A stretch of 49,161 nucleotides of DNA, taken from Syntrophaceae bacterium UBA2251 (GTDB lineage Bacteria; Desulfobacterota; Syntrophia; Syntrophales; UBA2251). The stretch spans positions 1,499 through 50,659 of the forward strand of contig DDXV01000009.1 of the NCBI GenBank assembly GCA_002347815.1. Reading direction: 5' to 3'. Below the pieces are notes generated by a model. The model searched no databases. It was not told the DNA's origin and worked only from the letters and a program-made list of their open reading frames with translations. A program made the translations under genes and the position numbers. Positions 8,531 through 17,180 of this stretch are shown here, in pieces (within the stretch, counting starts at the first letter, position 1; every line of letters begins with the position of its first letter).

Positions 8531-9280
8531 TCACTTTTCGGCCAGCTTCAGGAACGGCTTGAACAGGTCGATCGGGATCGGGAACAGCGTCGTCGAGTTG
8601 TTCTCCGAGGCGATCTGGTTGAGCGTCTGGAGGTACCGGAGCTGAAGCGACATGGGCTGCGTCTCCATCAGCGCCGCCGCTTCGATCAGCTTCTGGGCGG
8701 CCTGGAACTCCCCCTCCGCGTTGATGACCTTGGCCCGCCGTTCCCGCTCCGCCTCCGCCTGCTTGGCGATCGCGCGCTTCATCTCCTCCGGCAGATCGAT
8801 CTGCTTCACCTCGACCAGCGAGACCTTGATCCCCCAGGAGTCGGTGCTGCGATCGAGGATCTCCTGCAGGTGAAGATTGATCTTCTCCCGCTTCGAGAGG
8901 ATCTCGTCCAGTTCCACCTGCCCGCAGACGCTCCGGAGCGTCGTCTGGGCGAGCTGGGAGGTCGCATAGAGGTAGTTTTCGACGTCGATCACGGCGGAAT
9001 TGGCGTCCATGACCCGGAAATAGACCACGGCGTTGACCTTGATGGACACGTTGTCGCGCGTGATGACATCCTGCGGCGGAACATCCAGGGTGATCGTCCG
9101 CATGTCCACCTTGACCATCTTGTCGATGACGGGGATGAGAATGATGAGTCCCGGCCCCTTCTGATCGATAATGCGGCCCAGACGGAAGATCACGGCCCGT
9201 TCGTATTCATTGAGGATCCGGATGGCCGAGGCCAGAAACATCACGACCAAAACGACGATGACGATCACTGCAACAGACAT
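8531..9280 (-). CDS. slipin-type SPFH/band 7 membrane protein
   Basis: A 249-residue stomatin-like protein. It has one N-terminal membrane segment (about residues 2-20), then the SPFH domain beginning ILNEYERAVIFRLGR with the typical PGLIILIPVIDK and VDMRT(I/L)TLDVPPQ motifs, and a helical C-terminal part with QAEAERERRAKVINAEGE that drives oligomerisation. The start at 9280 follows GGAGGGAATT. It lies immediately downstream of a gene for a NfeD-family protease, the classic slipin/NfeD pair; in archaea the stomatin is a substrate of that protease. It probably scaffolds membrane microdomains. Confidence 0.92.
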   Translation of the reverse strand: MSVAVIVIVVLVVMFLASAIRILNEYERAVIFRLGRIIDQKGPGLIILIPVIDKMVKVDMRTITLDVPPQDVITRDNVSIKVNAVVYFRVMDANSAVIDVENYLYATSQLAQTTLRSVCGQVELDEILSKREKINLHLQEILDRSTDSWGIKVSLVEVKQIDLPEEMKRAIAKQAEAERERRAKVINAEGEFQAAQKLIEAAALMETQPMSLQLRYLQTLNQIASENNSTTLFPIPIDLFKPFLKLAEK

Positions 9281-9410
9281 AATTCCCTCCTTGCCCGTGG
9301 TTTAACGGTTCGAATGGTTTCTTCCGCACGCCCGTGTCCTGGAGCGGAGCGGATGCGCTCCGGGGCCTCCCGGGTGCCGGCCGCGGCGACGATCGCGCGC
9401 CCCGCGCGCT

Positions 9411-10736
9411 TCACGCATCGCCCGGGTGAATTTCTCCGACGTGCAGGCGGAGGCCGTCCACCCGGATCACGCGGATCTTTCGGTCCGGCGCGATCGGTTC
9501 ATCGCTCCGCGCCTGCCAGTACTCGCCCTTGACGAGAACGGTTCCCGCCTCCGGCCCGACCTCGGTGACCGCCCTCCCCTCCAGTCCGGCCATCCCTTCC
9601 GCGCCCGTGTACCTCCGCCCGCGGTGCGCCTTGACGACGAGGCCGATCACGGCCACGAAAAACAGGGAAATGACGACCAGGGTCGGGATCATGACCTGGA
9701 AGGACACCCGGAGGGCCGGTTCCGGCGAATCGAAGAGGATCAGCGACCCCATGACGAGTGAAACGATCCCGCCGACGGTGAGAATCCCGTGACTCATGAC
9801 CTTGACCTCCGCGATGAAGAGGATGATGCCGAAGAGGATCAAGAGGACCCCCGCGTAATTCACCGGCAGGGTCTGAAGGGCGAAGAAGGCCAGGATCAGC
9901 GAGATCCCGCCCATGACCCCGGGAAGAATGGCGCCGGGATGGGAAAATTCGAAGTACAGCCCGGCGAGTCCGATCAGCAGCAGAATGTACGCGATGTTCG
10001 GATCGGCGAGCACGGTCAGAATTCCCTGGCGAACGCCCATCTTTCTTTCGACCGTGACCGCCCCCCGTGTCTTCAGCACCCTTTTTCCCGAGACCAGGGT
10101 GACCGCCTTCCCGTCGATCTGGGCCAGCAGGTGCGCCAGGTCCGGCGCCACCGCATCGATGACGCCGAGCTTCAGGGCCTCTTCCGCGGAAACGGACGCG
10201 CTTTTCCGGACCGCCCGTTCAACCCAGTCCGGATTCCTCCCCCGCCCTTCGGCAATGCCGCGGATGTAGGCCACGGCGTCGTTTTCCACCTTGGCCTGCA
10301 TGATCTTGTCCATGCCCCCGCCCAAGCCGATGCCCACGGGGTGGGCGGCGCCGATGTTCGTTCCGGGCGTCATCGCGGCCACGTGCGCGGCCACCGTGAT
10401 CATCATGCCGGCCGAGGCGGCCCGGGCGCCCGCGGGCGACACATACACGATGACGGGGATGTCGGCGCCCAGGATGCCCTTGACGATATCCCGCATGGCG
10501 AGGTCGAGCCCCCCCGGGGTGTCGAGCTGAATCACGAGACCGTCACGGTGCGTGCGGGTCGCCTCTCCCAGACTCTGCAGGATGTACTGGGCGACGGGCG
10601 GCGTGATGGCGGCGTCCACCCGGATCACGCTGAAGGTGGGCGCCCTTCCCGGCACGGCGTCCGCCGTCGCCGACAGCAGCACGAGAATCAGCACGACGAT
10701 CAGGGTGAAGCGGCTTCGTTCGACCGGTTCCGTCAT
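9411..10736 (-). CDS. NfeD-family ClpP-class membrane serine protease
   Basis: A 441-residue membrane protease. After a signal peptide (about residues 10-30, ending TADAVPG) comes a ClpP-like domain with the LDTPGGLDLAM motif and the nucleophile segment PAGARAASAGMM, where the Ser lies after AA. Four to five membrane helices follow, then a C-terminal OB-fold NfeD domain with GLEGRAVTEVGPEAGTVLVKGE. This is the long NfeD form that cleaves stomatin-like proteins. The ATG at 10736 overlaps the stop of the upstream uracil-DNA glycosylase gene by 4 bases (ATGA), so the two are translationally coupled. The frame is open further upstream, but that part is antisense-like. Confidence 0.9.
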   Translation of the reverse strand: MTEPVERSRFTLIVVLILVLLSATADAVPGRAPTFSVIRVDAAITPPVAQYILQSLGEATRTHRDGLVIQLDTPGGLDLAMRDIVKGILGADIPVIVYVSPAGARAASAGMMITVAAHVAAMTPGTNIGAAHPVGIGLGGGMDKIMQAKVENDAVAYIRGIAEGRGRNPDWVERAVRKSASVSAEEALKLGVIDAVAPDLAHLLAQIDGKAVTLVSGKRVLKTRGAVTVERKMGVRQGILTVLADPNIAYILLLIGLAGLYFEFSHPGAILPGVMGGISLILAFFALQTLPVNYAGVLLILFGIILFIAEVKVMSHGILTVGGIVSLVMGSLILFDSPEPALRVSFQVMIPTLVVISLFFVAVIGLVVKAHRGRRYTGAEGMAGLEGRAVTEVGPEAGTVLVKGEYWQARSDEPIAPDRKIRVIRVDGLRLHVGEIHPGDA

Positions 10737-11536
10737 ATCCCCCCCGCGCCGTGTCCCGGGGCGCCTCCGCCGGGCAGCCCGTTTTTGTGCTCCGGAAGCT
10801 TCAGGTCCATCGCCTTCATGATGATCCGCACGTCCTCCCAGACCTGCTTTTTGGCCGCGGGATTCCGGAGGAGATAGGCCGGGTGGTACGTCGGCATGAG
10901 CCGGAGGCCCTGATAGCTCTGAAAGCGCCCCCGCAGGACGGTGATGGGCGCTTCCGTCTTGAGCAGCGCCCGGGCGGCGACCGATCCCAGGGCGCAGATG
11001 ATGCGCGGACGAATGGCCTCTAGCTGCCGGATCAGAAAAGGTTCGCACGCGGCCACTTCATCGGGGGCGGGATTGCGGTTTCCCGGCGGTCGACACTTGA
11101 GGATATTGCAGATGTAGACGTTGTCGCGCTTCAAACCCATGGCCTCGATGATTTTCGTCAAGAGCTGTCCGGCCCGGCCCACGAAGGGTCGCCCCTGGAG
11201 ATCTTCGTCCGCTCCCGGGGCCTCTCCGATAAAGACGAGTTCCGCGTGCGGATTCCCTTCCCCGAAGACGAGCCGGCGGCGTTTTGCGCCGAGCGGACAC
11301 CGTTGGCAGTCGCCCAGGGCCTGACGGATCGCCTCCAGGGTCTCTTCGCCGGCGCGGACGGGCGCCGTCCTGTCCCGCGGCGTCTTCCGTGAAGCTGTCT
11401 CCGGGGGTAGCGCGGCCTCCCGCCCGGCCCCGGAGTCCCCGGCGGCGACAAGGTAGGAAAGGCGTCCGCCGCGCACCCGGTCCTCCCGCAGCCGGGCGTG
11501 CAGATGATGAACGAGTTCCTGGAACGCCTCGCGCAC
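10733..11536 (-). CDS. uracil-DNA glycosylase, family 4 (iron-sulfur type)
   Basis: A 267-residue repair enzyme that removes uracil from DNA. An N-terminal extension of about 70 residues precedes the catalytic domain. The domain has the iron-sulfur cysteines (CQRC near the start, then CNILKC and a later Cys in AACEPFL), the catalytic GEAPGADEDLQGRPFVG motif of family 4, and the C-terminal HPAYLLRNP loop. Phage SPO1 DNA polymerase-related is the old name for this family. Start GTG at 11536 is preceded by GGAGGTGA. The coaBC stop lies 4 bases upstream of it, and its own stop overlaps the start of the NfeD gene, so the genes form one transcript. Confidence 0.9.
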   Translation of the reverse strand: MREAFQELVHHLHARLREDRVRGGRLSYLVAAGDSGAGREAALPPETASRKTPRDRTAPVRAGEETLEAIRQALGDCQRCPLGAKRRRLVFGEGNPHAELVFIGEAPGADEDLQGRPFVGRAGQLLTKIIEAMGLKRDNVYICNILKCRPPGNRNPAPDEVAACEPFLIRQLEAIRPRIICALGSVAARALLKTEAPITVLRGRFQSYQGLRLMPTYHPAYLLRNPAAKKQVWEDVRIIMKAMDLKLPEHKNGLPGGGAPGHGAGGI

Positions 11537-11540
11537 GCGT

Positions 11541-12743
11541 TCACCTCCCGCCGCGGGCGCGGAGGTCCCGGATCCGATCCAGGATCCGATCGGCCGCCTC
11601 GCGCTTGTCCATCAGGGGAAGCGCCTCCACCCGGCCGTCCGGACTCAGGATGCGGATGACGTTCGTGTCGCCCTGAAAGCCGGCCCCCGCTTCCGTCAGA
11701 TCGTTGGCGACGATCAGGTCCATTTTCTTTGCACGCATTTTCCTGCGCGCATTTTCGAGCAGATTTTCGGACTCCATGGCGAACCCGACGAGAATGCGCC
11801 CGCCCTTCTTCCGGCCGATTTCGGCGATGATGTCCGGGTTGCGCTCGAGACAGAGCCGGAGGTCCCCCGGCTGTTTCTTGATCTTTTGATCCGCGCAGAC
11901 GACGGGGCGGTAATCGGCGACGGCGGCGGCCTTGACGACCACCGTGGCCTCCTCGAGGCGGCCCAGAACGGCGTCGCGCATCTCGCGGGCGCTCTGCACC
12001 GGCACGAGTTCCACATCGCCCGGCGGGTCCAGGGCGGTCGGACCGCTGACCAGAATCACCGACGCGCCCCGCATCCGGGCCGCGTGGGCGATGGCATAGC
12101 CCATCTTGCCGGAGGAATAGTTGGTGATGAAGCGGACCGGATCGAGCGGTTCGCGGGTTGGACCCGCCGTGACCAGAACCGTTTCCCCGGAAAAATCCTG
12201 GGGTGTGAACAGGGCCTCCGCGGCGTTCAGAATATCGCCGAGATCGGCCAGCCGGCCCGCGCCCTCCGTCCCGCAGGCCAGGCTCCCACGGGCCGGTTCG
12301 ACGACGGCGCAGCCGCGGCGACGGAGCCGGTCCAGGTTCTCCCCGACAATCGGATTCTCCCACATGGCGTCGTTCATGGCGGGGCAGAGGAGCACCGGCG
12401 CCCGCGTGGCCAGGAGGGTGGTGGTCAGGAGATCGTCGGCGATCCCGCCGGCCGCCTTCCCGATCAGGTTGGCCGTCGCCGGCGCGACGATCAGGACGTC
12501 CGCCCAGCGGGCCAGGGCGATATGATCGATCTCGTGCGGGGCCTCGGGCGCGAACAGGTCCGTACAGACGCGGTTGCCGGAGAGGGTCTCCAGCGTCAGG
12601 GGGGTGATGAACTCACGGGCATGCCGGGTCATGACGACCCTGACGGCCGCCTGGCGGCGGACGATCTCCCGCGTCAGCTCCGCCGCCTTGTACGCGGCAA
12701 TCCCCCCGGTGATCCCCAGGACAACCCTCTTCCCCTTCCACAT
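11541..12743 (-). CDS. coaBC: bifunctional CoA biosynthesis protein CoaBC
   Basis: A 400-residue fusion. The N-terminal CoaC half is a flavin-dependent 4'-phosphopantothenoylcysteine decarboxylase with TGGIAAYKA, the active-site His in HEIDHIALARWAD, PAMNDAMW, and the catalytic Cys in SLACGTEGAGRL. The C-terminal CoaB half is phosphopantothenate-cysteine ligase, with TAGPTREPLDPVRF(I), NYSSGKMG and the KAAAVADY motif. Together they carry out two steps from 4'-phosphopantothenate to 4'-phosphopantetheine. Length and order are those of standard CoaBC. A near-consensus promoter lies 47 bases upstream (12790-12818), and the gene heads the coaBC-udg-nfeD-slipin transcript. Confidence 0.95.
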   Translation of the reverse strand: MWKGKRVVLGITGGIAAYKAAELTREIVRRQAAVRVVMTRHAREFITPLTLETLSGNRVCTDLFAPEAPHEIDHIALARWADVLIVAPATANLIGKAAGGIADDLLTTTLLATRAPVLLCPAMNDAMWENPIVGENLDRLRRRGCAVVEPARGSLACGTEGAGRLADLGDILNAAEALFTPQDFSGETVLVTAGPTREPLDPVRFITNYSSGKMGYAIAHAARMRGASVILVSGPTALDPPGDVELVPVQSAREMRDAVLGRLEEATVVVKAAAVADYRPVVCADQKIKKQPGDLRLCLERNPDIIAEIGRKKGGRILVGFAMESENLLENARRKMRAKKMDLIVANDLTEAGAGFQGDTNVIRILSPDGRVEALPLMDKREAADRILDRIRDLRARGGR

Positions 12744-12789
12744 GTCGGCAGGCCCCTCGCGACGAAGTGTAACATCTTGTCATACTGGG

Positions 12790-12818
12790 ATAGTATCGGC
12801 AAATCCGGATGGTGTCAA
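12790..12818 (-). promoter_or_regulatory. coaBC: strong sigma-70-type promoter for coaBC
   Basis: On the minus strand: TTGACA (12818-12813), 17 bases, TACTAT (12795-12790). The -35 is perfect and the spacing ideal. It faces left, 47 bases before the coaBC start codon, back to back with the M23 peptidase promoter. Confidence 0.75.
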
Positions 12819-12844
12819 CCGGAAATGGCGCGCGAACAAACCGC

Positions 12845-12873
12845 TTGCATGACAGCGGGAATGTGGCTATAAG
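12845..12873 (+). promoter_or_regulatory. sigma-70-type promoter for the M23 peptidase gene
   Basis: TTGCAT (12845-12850), 17 bases, TATAAG (12868-12873), 60 bases before the ATG at 12934. Together with the divergent coaBC promoter it fills the 190-base gap. Confidence 0.65.
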
Positions 12874-12933
12874 GTCGCGTCATTCGTCGTCCGATTTCAG
12901 GACATCCGATCCCGTTGCCCGGAGGGTAACGCC

Positions 12934-14271
12934 ATGCAGAAGAAATCTTCGCTTTTCTGGATCTCCCTGATCAGTGCCGTCGCCGTGGTCGCCGGCGGCC
13001 TGTTCTGGTTTTTCGGCACCGCCGGCGAGTGGCAGAAGCCCGAAATCCGGCTTTCCAAGGACTTGCGCAGCCTCGGCCAGCAGGGTGTCCTCACCCTGGA
13101 ACTCCGGGACAACCGCGGCCTCAGCGCCGCGAGCGTCCGGATCACCCAGGGCAGTCTGACCCTGCCGATCGCGTCGGTACGGTTTGACGACAAGCCCCTC
13201 CGCCAGCGAACCGTGAACGTCCCGATCGATCCGCTCGCCCTGAAGCTCCGCGAAGGGTCGGCCGTCCTGACGGTCTCCGCCTCCGACCGTTCCCTCTGGA
13301 ACAACACGACCGTCGTCACCCGCCCGGTGACGATCGAACTGTCGCCTCCGCAGATCTTTCCGAACAACCCCGTCAACATCTTCTTCCCCGGCGGGGCCGG
13401 GGTCGTCACCTACAGACTCTCCAAGCCGGTGGCGCGGACGGGCGTCCAGGTCGATCAGGCCTTCTTCCCCGCCCATCCCGTCCTGATCGCCGGCCAGGCC
13501 TCCTACGTCTGCTACTTCGCCATCCCGATGGACGCCCAGGAGCGTCTCGTCGACATGCGCATCACCGCCCGTGACGCCGCGGGGAACAACGCCGCCAGCG
13601 CCATTCCCCGCACGATGAAATCCCGGAAGTTCCGCTCGGACAAAATGGCCGTGAGCGACGCTTTCCTCCAGCAGAAGATGCCGGAGTTCCAGTCGGCCAT
13701 TCCGGCCCTGCGGGGGAAGACCGCCATCGAGGTCTTCCGGTACGTGAACGGCGCCCTGCGTCTGGAGAACGAGCAGACCATCCGGGACCTCTGTCGGAAA
13801 ACGCAGCCCCGCGCGCTCTGGGAGGGTCCCTTCCTCCGGATGAAAAACGCGTCCCCCATGGCCCTTTTCGGCGACCGGCGGACGTGGGAATACCAGGGCC
13901 AGGTCGTCGGGCAGAGCCTGCACCTGGGCGAAGACCTCGCCTCCCTGAACAATTCCGCCATCGAAGTCGCCAACAACGGCGTCGTCGTCTTCACCGGTCC
14001 CCTGGGAATCTATGGGAACGCCGTCCTGATCGACCACGGCCTGGGACTGTTCAGCCTGTACGGGCACCTGAGCGCCATCGACGCCCGCGTCGGACAGGCC
14101 GTCCAGCGGGGAGACGTCATCGGCCGCTCCGGAACCACGGGGCTGGCCGGGGGCGATCATCTCCATTTCAGCATCCTGGTGGGCGGTCAGTTCGTCGATC
14201 CTCGGGAATGGTGGGACCCCCACTGGATCGAGGACGACGTGATGAAGAAACTGCAGGCGGGGTCGCTCTAG
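12934..14271 (+). CDS. M23-family (LytM) peptidase, membrane-anchored
   Basis: A 445-residue protein with an N-terminal membrane anchor (about residues 8-28) and a long extracytoplasmic beta-rich region whose DLRSLGQQGVLTLELRDNRGL suggests an Ig-like fold. The C-terminal LytM domain has the three metal/catalytic motifs in order: SLHLGEDLA (HxxxD), YGHL and GDHLHFSIL (HxH). All zinc-ligand residues are present, so it is probably an active peptidoglycan endopeptidase. A ribosome-binding site, CCCGGAGGGTAACGCC, precedes the ATG. Its stop codon overlaps the stop of rapZ on the other strand within the palindrome CTAG. Confidence 0.88.
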   Translation: MQKKSSLFWISLISAVAVVAGGLFWFFGTAGEWQKPEIRLSKDLRSLGQQGVLTLELRDNRGLSAASVRITQGSLTLPIASVRFDDKPLRQRTVNVPIDPLALKLREGSAVLTVSASDRSLWNNTTVVTRPVTIELSPPQIFPNNPVNIFFPGGAGVVTYRLSKPVARTGVQVDQAFFPAHPVLIAGQASYVCYFAIPMDAQERLVDMRITARDAAGNNAASAIPRTMKSRKFRSDKMAVSDAFLQQKMPEFQSAIPALRGKTAIEVFRYVNGALRLENEQTIRDLCRKTQPRALWEGPFLRMKNASPMALFGDRRTWEYQGQVVGQSLHLGEDLASLNNSAIEVANNGVVVFTGPLGIYGNAVLIDHGLGLFSLYGHLSAIDARVGQAVQRGDVIGRSGTTGLAGGDHLHFSILVGGQFVDPREWWDPHWIEDDVMKKLQAGSL

Positions 14272-15134
14272 CTCTTCGTGATGTCTCGGTGGGTGATGTT
14301 GACGAGGTAGTCCTTCTCGGAAAAGTAGCCGCCCAGTTGATTCGCCATCACGACGGAGCGGTGGTGCCCCCCCGTGCAGCCCAGGGCGATGTTGATCCGG
14401 GCCTTCCCCTCCCGCTCGTAGAGGGGAACGATGAAGTCCATCAGATCGAACAGCCGCTGAATGAACCCCTTCGCTTCATCCGTCGCCATGACGTAATCCC
14501 GGACGCCGGGATGATGCCCGTCGTGGGGTTTCAGCTCCTCGATGAAGTGGGGGTTGGGAAGGAACCGCACGTCGAAGACGACGTCGGCGTCGGCGGGCAG
14601 TCCATACCGGTATCCGAACGAAACCACGCTTACGATGAGGCGCTTCTTGTCCGATGACGCCAGAAAGGCGCGCTGAACGGCGTCCTTGAGCTGGTGAACG
14701 TTGAGCGATGAGGTGTCGATCACCCAATCCGCCATTTCCTTCAACGGGAAGAGCATTTCCCGCTCCAGGCGGACGCCTTCCATCACCGAGCCCTTCACGG
14801 AAACCGGGTGGACGCGGCGGGTTTCGCTGAAGCGATGCAGGAGGATTTCATCGTTCGCGTCGATGAAGATGACCTCGATCCGGTACCCCTGCTGGCGAAG
14901 GCGGTTGAAGACGCGCGGGTACTTTTCGAGAAAGCTCTTTTCCCTCAGGTCCATGACCATGGCGACCTGGTCGATCTGTTTGGCCGGATCGGACTGGATC
15001 TCCAGAAACTTCGGCAGGAGGACGACGGGCATGTTGTCGACGCAGTAGAAACCGATGTCCTCGAGGGCCTTCAGGGCCGTACTTTTCCCGGAACCGGACA
15101 GGCCGGAGATGATCACCACGCGCAGATGCTTCAT
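14268..15134 (-). CDS. rapZ: RNase adapter protein RapZ
   Basis: A 288-residue protein of the YvcJ/RapZ family, usual length. The P-loop GLSGSGKST near the start is followed by the family hallmark ALEDIGFYCVDNMPVVLLP, a Walker-B-like segment, and a C-terminal domain with GCTGGHHRSV. In E. coli RapZ binds the small RNA GlmZ and guides RNase E, controlling glucosamine-6-phosphate synthesis; the P-loop ATPase/GTPase part is shared by the wider family. The ATG at 15134 has GGGGGAGG upstream and overlaps the hprK-like stop (ATGA). The frame extends to 15245, but the extra codons do not match the family. It ends the long minus-strand array. Confidence 0.92.
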   Translation of the reverse strand: MKHLRVVIISGLSGSGKSTALKALEDIGFYCVDNMPVVLLPKFLEIQSDPAKQIDQVAMVMDLREKSFLEKYPRVFNRLRQQGYRIEVIFIDANDEILLHRFSETRRVHPVSVKGSVMEGVRLEREMLFPLKEMADWVIDTSSLNVHQLKDAVQRAFLASSDKKRLIVSVVSFGYRYGLPADADVVFDVRFLPNPHFIEELKPHDGHHPGVRDYVMATDEAKGFIQRLFDLMDFIVPLYEREGKARINIALGCTGGHHRSVVMANQLGGYFSEKDYLVNITHRDITKS

Positions 15135-16072
15135 GACGAACCTCCCCCTTGCATTTCCGAGCGGGTGCGCCCGAACGGACAGGGCCGGTGGATCGGGAAG
15201 GCCAAAGCGGACGGAGCGAGCGTGGAAAGGACGGACCACCCGCATGCGCCCCCGGCGGCCGGGACGGAAACCGTCACCCGCGGCAGATCGATGCCCAGGA
15301 TGGTTTCTCTTTCGCCTCCCCCGGTTTCCCGGCGCGCGCCCCCGCCCGGGGACACGAGCGTGACGACGCCGGCGATGTCCGCCGATTCCTTGACGGTCTG
15401 CGGGTCGACAAACTGCGTAACGTCCGCCACGCCCCGCGTCTTCAGCGCGACAAGTCCGCGGATGGACCGGGGTGCCCGACCCAGGAGGCGACGCCTCCGG
15501 CCCACGATTTCGACCCGATCATCGGCGATCCATCGTGCGCCGCGCTTCGCGAGACACAGCGCGCAGGTGGTCTTGCCGCAGCCGCTGTCGCCGGTCAGCA
15601 GGAGCCCCCGGCCGCCGATCTCGATGAGTCCACCCTGATAAACGACCGTCCGTTCGAGGCGCTCCCTGACGAGGCCGGTGAGACGACTCTGCAAAAGATG
15701 CGGATCGAAGCGGGAGGCTGCCGCGATCATCCGGTGTCGCTCGACGAACGCCTGCAGACCCGCCGGGATCTTCCGGGTCTCCGCACAGAGGATGACGCGG
15801 ATGGGATTCTCCCGGAAGATCGCGAGAGCGGAGCGCGCTCCCCCCGGCCTCCTGGACATCAGGCGCCGCAGGTCCCCGTGCGGGAGGATGACCAGACTCG
15901 GGACAGCCCCCTTCGGCCCGGTCGCATCGAAACGGAGGATCCGGAAGGGCTCGTCAGAGGCCGGCGGCACAAGAACGCGGTGGAATCCGCCGGTACCGGC
16001 AACACTCACGATTCCCAGACGCTCCGCCGCGTCAACCAGGAGCGCTTTCGGCGTCACGCCGAGACGGACCAT
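15131..16072 (-). CDS. HPr kinase/phosphorylase-like protein (divergent)
   Basis: A 313-residue protein. Residues 1-125 correspond to the HprK N-terminal domain, and residues about 140-280 to the catalytic domain. The P-loop is GDSGCGKT (161-168), close to the family GxSGxGKSE, but the residue after GK is Thr-Thr rather than Ser-Glu. The catalytic His of the family HG motif before the P-loop is replaced: the site reads YQGG. An IADD segment (182-185) matches the family ADD, and LKTRGVADV stands where LRGxGIINV is usual. It sits between ptsN and rapZ, the common deltaproteobacterial place for hprK. I infer a nucleotide-binding HprK relative whose kinase activity is in doubt. Confidence 0.75.
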   Translation of the reverse strand: MVRLGVTPKALLVDAAERLGIVSVAGTGGFHRVLVPPASDEPFRILRFDATGPKGAVPSLVILPHGDLRRLMSRRPGGARSALAIFRENPIRVILCAETRKIPAGLQAFVERHRMIAAASRFDPHLLQSRLTGLVRERLERTVVYQGGLIEIGGRGLLLTGDSGCGKTTCALCLAKRGARWIADDRVEIVGRRRRLLGRAPRSIRGLVALKTRGVADVTQFVDPQTVKESADIAGVVTLVSPGGGARRETGGGERETILGIDLPRVTVSVPAAGGACGWSVLSTLAPSALAFPIHRPCPFGRTRSEMQGGGSS

Positions 16073-16089
16073 AGGCCCTCCGCCGGCCG

Positions 16090-16551
16090 TCAGCAGCGGT
16101 CATCCTTGTCGGCGATGATCCTGTAGAGCTGATCGACCGATCCGGCATCCAGCAGTTGCTGCCGAAAGTCGCCGTCCTTCAGCATGCGGGAAATCCTGGC
16201 CAGGACTTTCAGGTGCTGCCCGGTGGAATTTTCGGGCGCCATGAGCATGAAGAAGAGGTGTACGGGTTTCCCGTCCATCGCTTCGAAGTCGATTCCCTCC
16301 GGACTTCGTCCGAAGGCAACGATCATGCCTTCCAGACCCTCCAGCTTGCCATGCGGAATGGCGATTCCCTCCCCGATTCCCGTACTCCCGAGTTTCTCCC
16401 GCTCCAGGAGCACGCGGACCATCTCCGGCTCGCTGAACGTTTCCGGACCGCGTTGAAACTGGGCGACCATTTCCTCGAGAACGGCCGTCTTCCCGCGGGC
16501 GAGAAGCCTTTCGATCATGTACTCTTTGCGGAGCATATCCGTGATCTTCAT
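16090..16551 (-). CDS. ptsN: PTS-type regulatory protein EIIA(Ntr)
   Basis: A 153-residue EIIA of the fructose/nitrogen class. The phosphorylated His is His67 in the motif GIAIPHGKL; the surrounding STGIGEGIAIPHG matches PtsN. It would accept phosphate from NPr in a PTS(Ntr) chain and regulate potassium uptake and sigma-54-related processes. The start at 16551 (MKITDML) has only a weak purine-rich region upstream. It lies 18 bases before the hprK-like gene and 16 bases after hpf on the same strand. No EI or NPr gene is in this window. Confidence 0.92.
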   Translation of the reverse strand: MKITDMLRKEYMIERLLARGKTAVLEEMVAQFQRGPETFSEPEMVRVLLEREKLGSTGIGEGIAIPHGKLEGLEGMIVAFGRSPEGIDFEAMDGKPVHLFFMLMAPENSTGQHLKVLARISRMLKDGDFRQQLLDAGSVDQLYRIIADKDDRC

Positions 16552-16567
16552 GTCTGCCCACCACCCC

Positions 16568-17104
16568 TCAGGCGTTCGTTTCGATCAGGACCAGCCGTCC
16601 GTCGTCGCGTCTGAAAACGATATGGACATGCTCCGACAGAACGTCGCGGTAGACGATAAAGGGGTTGCGCGCCGATTCGAGGCGCATGACGGCGTCGTCG
16701 AGCGACATGGGCTCCAGGACCATCTTACGTGTCTCCATGAGGCCGGCGGCGGTCGTGTCCTCCGCCTCGTCGAGCGCCGTCGCTTCGGCGTCGGTTTCCG
16801 CCCGGACCGCCCCGCCCTTATGGCCCCGATTCTTCTCCTTGCGTTTCTTGAGTTGCCGTTCGATCTTGTCGAGGACGCCGTCGATGGCCAGACGCATGTC
16901 CTTGGCCTCCTCCCGCCCGTTGATGTTCAAGCCGTCGGCGGCCAGGCTGATCTCCGCAACATTGCGGAATTTCTCGATGGACAGAACGATGTGCGCCTCG
17001 ACGGATCCGTCGATGTATTTTTTCAACTTCGACAGTTTTTCTTCAACATATTCTTTCTGCCACGCCTCGCCTTCGGCATTCCTGAACGTCACGGCAACTT
17101 TCAT
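16568..17104 (-). CDS. hpf: ribosome hibernation promoting factor, long form
   Basis: A 178-residue protein with an N-terminal HPF/RaiA domain (MKVAVTFRNAEG..., ending near residue 100 in a basic linker KKRKEKNRGHKGG) and a C-terminal dimerisation domain with the typical PMSLDDAVMRLE and HVHIVFRRDDGRLVLIE. The two-domain length marks the long HPF that pairs 70S ribosomes into 100S dimers. A ribosome-binding site, AGGAGGTTTGAGATC, precedes the ATG. It lies downstream of rpoN, but a near-consensus promoter at 17181-17209 gives it its own transcription start. Confidence 0.92.
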   Translation of the reverse strand: MKVAVTFRNAEGEAWQKEYVEEKLSKLKKYIDGSVEAHIVLSIEKFRNVAEISLAADGLNINGREEAKDMRLAIDGVLDKIERQLKKRKEKNRGHKGGAVRAETDAEATALDEAEDTTAAGLMETRKMVLEPMSLDDAVMRLESARNPFIVYRDVLSEHVHIVFRRDDGRLVLIETNA

Positions 17105-17180
17105 GATCTCAAACCTCCTGTGGATGGCCGGCCGCGAAACCCCGCCGGTTCAACCGCGGCCCGGCTTCATAAAGGGGAGC

